Assembly: GCF_963576545.1 (NCBI RefSeq)
Contig: NC_083647.1
Location: 5,375,507 to 5,439,506, forward strand
Source: Limanda limanda
Lineage: Eukaryota; Chordata; Actinopteri; Pleuronectiformes; Pleuronectidae
Length of the DNA: 64,000 nucleotides
Reading direction: 5' to 3'
Shown here in pieces: positions 60,111 through 64,000 of the stretch (its first letter is position 1; every line of letters starts with the position of its first letter). The translations under genes and the position numbers were made by a program. The notes beneath the pieces were generated by a model, which was given only the letters and a program-made list of their open reading frames with translations, was not told the DNA's origin and ran no database searches.

Positions 60111-60140
60111 TAAGCCTACAAAAGCACTTAATTTACCATT
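60111..60140 (+). mobile_element. SINE, 3' part, after the Harbinger insertion
   Basis: TAAGCCTACAAAAGCACTTA then ATTTACCATT corresponds to the SINE tail (AATAAGACTAGAAAAGCGCT, then ATATAAATAC...CATTTACC) that should follow CCAATAAG. It completes the element interrupted at 59304. The tail has a small internal deletion. Confidence 0.8.
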
Positions 60141-60989
60141 GTCATAATAAGACACATTTCTTACGGAAGTCTGGAATGGGTACACATATAAATCAAAGAA
60201 AGAATCAGTCAATGGACGGCATGTTTTCTTCAAAGCTGTGTGTATGAGATCTACTCACACAGGAAATAGTTGAAAGTCCTACTGTAGAAGGCTGCAGTCA
60301 AGTTGCTCAGGTTGCATCATCTGACACCCACCACGAGGCATAATAAAAGATTTACCATGGTTAATTTTCTCTGAGGACTATACTGTTTTATAGAACTGCT
60401 TTAGTGTTAACAGACAATCGGCCGTGTGGTGGACACCTCTCCCCAAGACCTCTCACTGTGTACGTATGGTGTCAATTCAATACTCCAGTATAACTCTGAA
60501 CACTCTGGTGATGCAAGGGCCTTCAGAGGGAACTGATCTTCCAACCTTGACAGTGTCGTTACCTTCACATGTGGGACATCGAGCGAATACATCATCCTAC
60601 CTAGGCATGAAATATCACAGAAAGCATTTTAAAGCCATCATTATACCAACAGGGCAGTAAAAGCCCTGATAGATATCTGACAACTGTCACCTTTAATCGG
60701 TGTTACCCCATTAGCCAATAATATGGTCCCAGTTTATGATACATCCCACCCACCCTCTTTCTGATATCAAATTAGCATGCGTACACACAGGCGCCCTTCA
60801 GCACAGCTTATAGTGTCTGTAATATGGTGATGGAAACTATTAGCATGTCTATCTGCAGATTAAAGCTAGATTTCCGTTATTCTCTCTGTAAGATTAATTT
60901 CCAGTTGCACTGGGCCTCAAACGCACATCCATTATCAAAATGCAGATGTATGGGCAAGTCAATTCAATCCCCCTCTCCTTAGAAACAGT
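60141..60989. other. Unassigned non-coding DNA
   Basis: No gene or repeat recognised. Confidence 0.5.
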
Positions 60990-61135
60990 TTCCGGTTCTT
61001 TCTGGGGAATCTCGAGGCATTCCCAGGATAAGTAGGTCCATCCAGCAAGTGATGGCTGCTCCCAGTTTGGTGTGCTGGGTAAACCTCCAGGTGCCCAGGA
61101 GGCATTCTGACTAGATGCCCAAACCACCTCGGCTG
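60990..61135. repeat. Fragment of a common fish dispersed repeat, probably LINE-derived
   Basis: Blocks GGGGAATCTCGAGGCATTCC, TCCATCCAGCAAGTG, AAACCTCCAGGTGCCCAGGA, GGCATTCTGACTAGATGCCC and AAACCACCTCGGCTG follow the order of a repeat widespread in teleosts (CTCGAGGCGTTCCCAGG ... CCAGGAGGCATCC....AGATGCCCGA.CCACCTC). About 60 bp in the middle is missing compared with the usual layout. I believe it derives from a non-LTR element but cannot name it. Confidence 0.65.
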
Positions 61136-64000
61136 TCCCGTTAAAACATGCGGGAACAGCAGTTACACTCCCGCTCACATTCATTCCTAATATAACTATT
61201 GTGATTTTTTGAGTTTTCAAAAACTGGAGACTCAGATATCACTAAATAAAAATGTTAATGATTAAAACACCATTTTTGCTCATATTAATAGGTTCCACTT
61301 TTAACAATTGCCATTGGCAGCACTTACAGTATATCAGGGATATTTTTAGCTTCATTCCTGGATAGTGGGAGGAAGTGGAGATCCATGGACCATCTCTATA
61401 TAAAGTCTGATCTAGACCAAAATGGTGGACTGACAGGCAGACTCGCTGAAAGACACAGTGAGGTATGAATATCTACTATCTCACTCCTGACAGCTGATTA
61501 ATCACAAACAACACTAACATGATCATTTCCACATCCATTCTCTCTGAAGGAAACTAGCCTGAGCCACTCAACATTTTAATCTAGGGTCTTTATGAGACAT
61601 GAGAACCTTTTCTGTGTTCATTAATTTAGCCTTAATTCAGCCACCCACTGTAGCTGCAGCACCGAACATGCTGAGACGTGTAGCAGTTCATCTAAACTCT
61701 GAAGTAAACATCACTCATCGCACAACAACGTGATTAGAGCTCTAATATCTCACCGTGAGATACACGAGAGAGGGTACAGCAGTGCTCATGCATATTCCTA
61801 GAACTATTTATTACATTTGTTTCGTTCATATAATTCTCCTTTTGTTCAAGTGAGGTTCAAACAAGATTTAGCCTCTTGAATGTCAACATTATAATCCATA
61901 AGGCGTGTGCTTGTGTCAAAGAGTTTTTTCTGTCATCACAAATACATCATGTAACAAAGCACTAATGTGTGATAGAAGAGAACGAAGACCACAGCACTGC
62001 AAATCAAAGTCTGTACATGTTAACAGCCCTGCTGCAGAAAACTTTGCTTGTCAGCTGACATTTCCATCATACGGACATGTTAGCCTGTGGGACAAACGCA
62101 GAGGAGATAACATCGACATACGGCTAACACAAGATAACAAGATACCGTGCTTTTCTACTCGTGCATTATTTATACCCCCAGCTCCCTGCCAAAATCTGGT
62201 CTCTCCCAAAAAACGTGTGCCCAAACGGTCCATTTACTTCTCTATCCATCCATCAGTTTGAGCAGCAACAGAGATTTATGATCACATCACAGCGTCTCTG
62301 CTCTGAGCTCATAAACGCTGCAGGAAATCTGAGGCAATCACTTCAACCTCTCACTCTCTTATTCTCTCTACTTACAGGTTCATGTGCAGGTGTTAAATCC
62401 CATATTATAATTGACATATCTATCACTCTCTATCTAAATCTCCTAGGTATTGGCTCTATTTGCATATACAAGCACTTTGTGGATGTGGATAATTTGGTAA
62501 TTCAGAGTGAATTACTGCAGGAGTGCAATAAAGCTTGAGCACCACATGAGAAGAAAAAACACACAACATGCATGTTTTCATATCCAAACTTTCTAGGGAT
62601 TTGTTGGAAATCACAGAATTTCTTAAAGGCATTGACATGTCTGGAAGCAGATTTCCTGTTTTTTTGCCATGTTTATTGCAGTATAAATACTCAATTGTAG
62701 ATCAATGATCATTTCTCCTTTTTTAAACGATTAAAGTTAACAACAGAGAACATTATATTAGAATACACTGTAAAAAAAACTATTAACATACCCTGGTTCA
62801 AAGTTTGACTGTTTTATTTTTTCAGTTTCTCAGGCCTAGTGAGAAAAGAATAGGAAAAAGAGACAAAAGATCCTTTCCCTTGTTCTTTCCTCTTCATATC
62901 CAGATATCCCTCTCTCTCTCACCTTCCCTAAGATTCTTCTGTCCTTCCATTGAAAACGCCAATTGCCCTCTGACCTCTGATTGATTTTACCAGCGGACAC
63001 CGCAGCCAGTAAGCTGGTGGCTAACGAGATCACCGATGGCTGCGCTAAACGCAACTGACAACAGAGAAACTGGTTTTCCATCATGTGGGAATAGAAACCC
63101 ACCCACACACAAACACACACACACACACATACCACAACCCTTACCTGGTCAGCCAAGCAAAACCTCTCTGCATCTAACAACTGCTGTGCCTCATCAAGTT
63201 TGAACAGTCTATAGATACAGTGCTTTGGGTATGTGTGTGTGTGTGTGTACGTGTGTGTACGTGTGAGTGAGTGTGTGTGTGTGTGTGTATCTGCATGACC
63301 GCACCTCCATCTCGGTACCTGCTTGTTCAGCATTAGTGACTGTCAGGTGCCCAGAGGGAGGTCCCACTGCTCGAACCAAACCTGCACCAGCTGCTGGTGT
63401 GGCTCTTAGCTGTTTATCGCTTCAATGTGGTGTGTGTGTGTGGGGGGGGGGGGTTTCGGAGAGGAATTATAGCCCCAAAAACTGCCAGTAAGCTGAAAAT
63501 TGTATGACCCAGTGTAGAGCAGCAGAGACACATCAAATTTGCGTGTGTAGCTTCACTGCATTGAACAGGGTAAGTATTCTAAAGACATAAATGAGATGTC
63601 TGAGCCGTTTCAAAGCAAAAAGGACCTGTGGTCTACCCACATTCCTCACCCTAGGTCTGACTCGCGTGAGAGTCGTTAACTTCACAACATCATACCATAC
63701 CATACCAGGTGCATTCATGAGTGAGAAAAGTTGTCACACCAAGTTCAGAGATGTGTGAAAAGGGAAGCCACAGCATCATGATCGTAGAGAAGCTGCAGTA
63801 CAGTACAGTACACATTGAATAAATACATTTCTCAAAGATGGAGTCTCTCTCATTTCTGGTAGTTCTTATCACACCGTTTTATTTCCAAGTGCTAGTTTTT
63901 CTAAGAATTTTGTTTTTATTGAGAGTTGACACTGATTTGCAATTGGTTGGTGCCCAATCGCCATTGTGCAGACTCTGGCTCCAACTGCGCAACATGGCGG
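61136..64000. other. Unassigned non-coding DNA with a CA/TG pair
   Basis: No gene. Open frames at 61905-62261 and 62161-62538 lack recognisable domains. There is a G-run at 63441-63452, and CATAC and CAGTA mini-tandems at about 63691-63707 and 63796-63811. The last bases (CAACTGCGCAACATGGCGG) look like the start of a repeat that runs off the window, but this cannot be shown. Confidence 0.5.
63102..63290. repeat. (CA)n ... (TG)n inverted microsatellite pair
   Basis: CA-rich 63102-63129 and TG-rich 63231-63290 (with GTACG and GAGTGAG interruptions), about 100 bp apart and complementary. Confidence 0.9.

Overview
This window is vertebrate, almost certainly teleost, nuclear DNA. It is AT-rich with long CA/TG and TA microsatellites. 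It carries several copies of a tRNA-derived fish SINE, 3' ends of L2/CR1-like LINEs, and hAT, PIF/Harbinger-like and TTAA-target DNA transposons. The style of the SINE (a promoter head, a 'CTTGGGCAAG' core and a 'GCGCTATATAAATAC' tail) suggests a percomorph fish, but that is an inference. I find no intact host protein-coding gene, no convincing host exon, and no rRNA or functional tRNA gene. The window reads as a gene desert or the inside of a very large intron.

Layout. 1-20 kb: mostly unassigned single-copy DNA, with a LINE 3' end and a (TA)n tract near 5.2-5.85 kb, SINE fragments at 11.1 and 14.4 kb, and two copies of an unclassified repeat (7.5 and 13.3 kb). 20-25 kb: a LINE reverse-transcriptase tail, two oppositely oriented copies of a 'TTAAAGGG' element, a duplicated unclassified repeat, a polypurine tract, and a complete 755-bp Harbinger-like element (24355-25109). 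25-43 kb: sparse repeats, with a LINE tail at 30.0 kb, duplicated unclassified repeats at 28.2/28.9 and 32.7/33.6 kb, a hAT end at 35.9 kb, and SINEs at 37.8 and 40.5 kb. 43.0-46.5 kb: a dense nest of mobile elements. 46.5-59 kb: mainly unassigned, with a diffuse fish repeat at 51.1 kb, a degraded transposon at 53.6-54.3 kb and two very long (GT)n tracts. 59-64 kb: a SINE split cleanly by a second complete Harbinger-like element (59305-60110), then a LINE-like fragment.

The most notable object is at 43028-44270. It is a hAT-type element with a perfect 8-bp target duplication, terminal inverted repeats and repeated subterminal motifs. Its interior is a fragment of a replication-type histone H3 gene, and that H3 fragment is itself broken by a Harbinger-like element. 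It looks like a gene-capturing ('Pack-type') hAT element with a second transposon nested in its cargo. The Harbinger copies also carry remnants of a MADF/Myb-like protein gene, the usual partner gene of PIF/Harbinger transposons. One copy still reads from ATG to stop over 47 codons.

Limits: repeat family names come from recognition of termini, target duplications and conserved words, not from a database search. The boundaries of degraded repeats are approximate.
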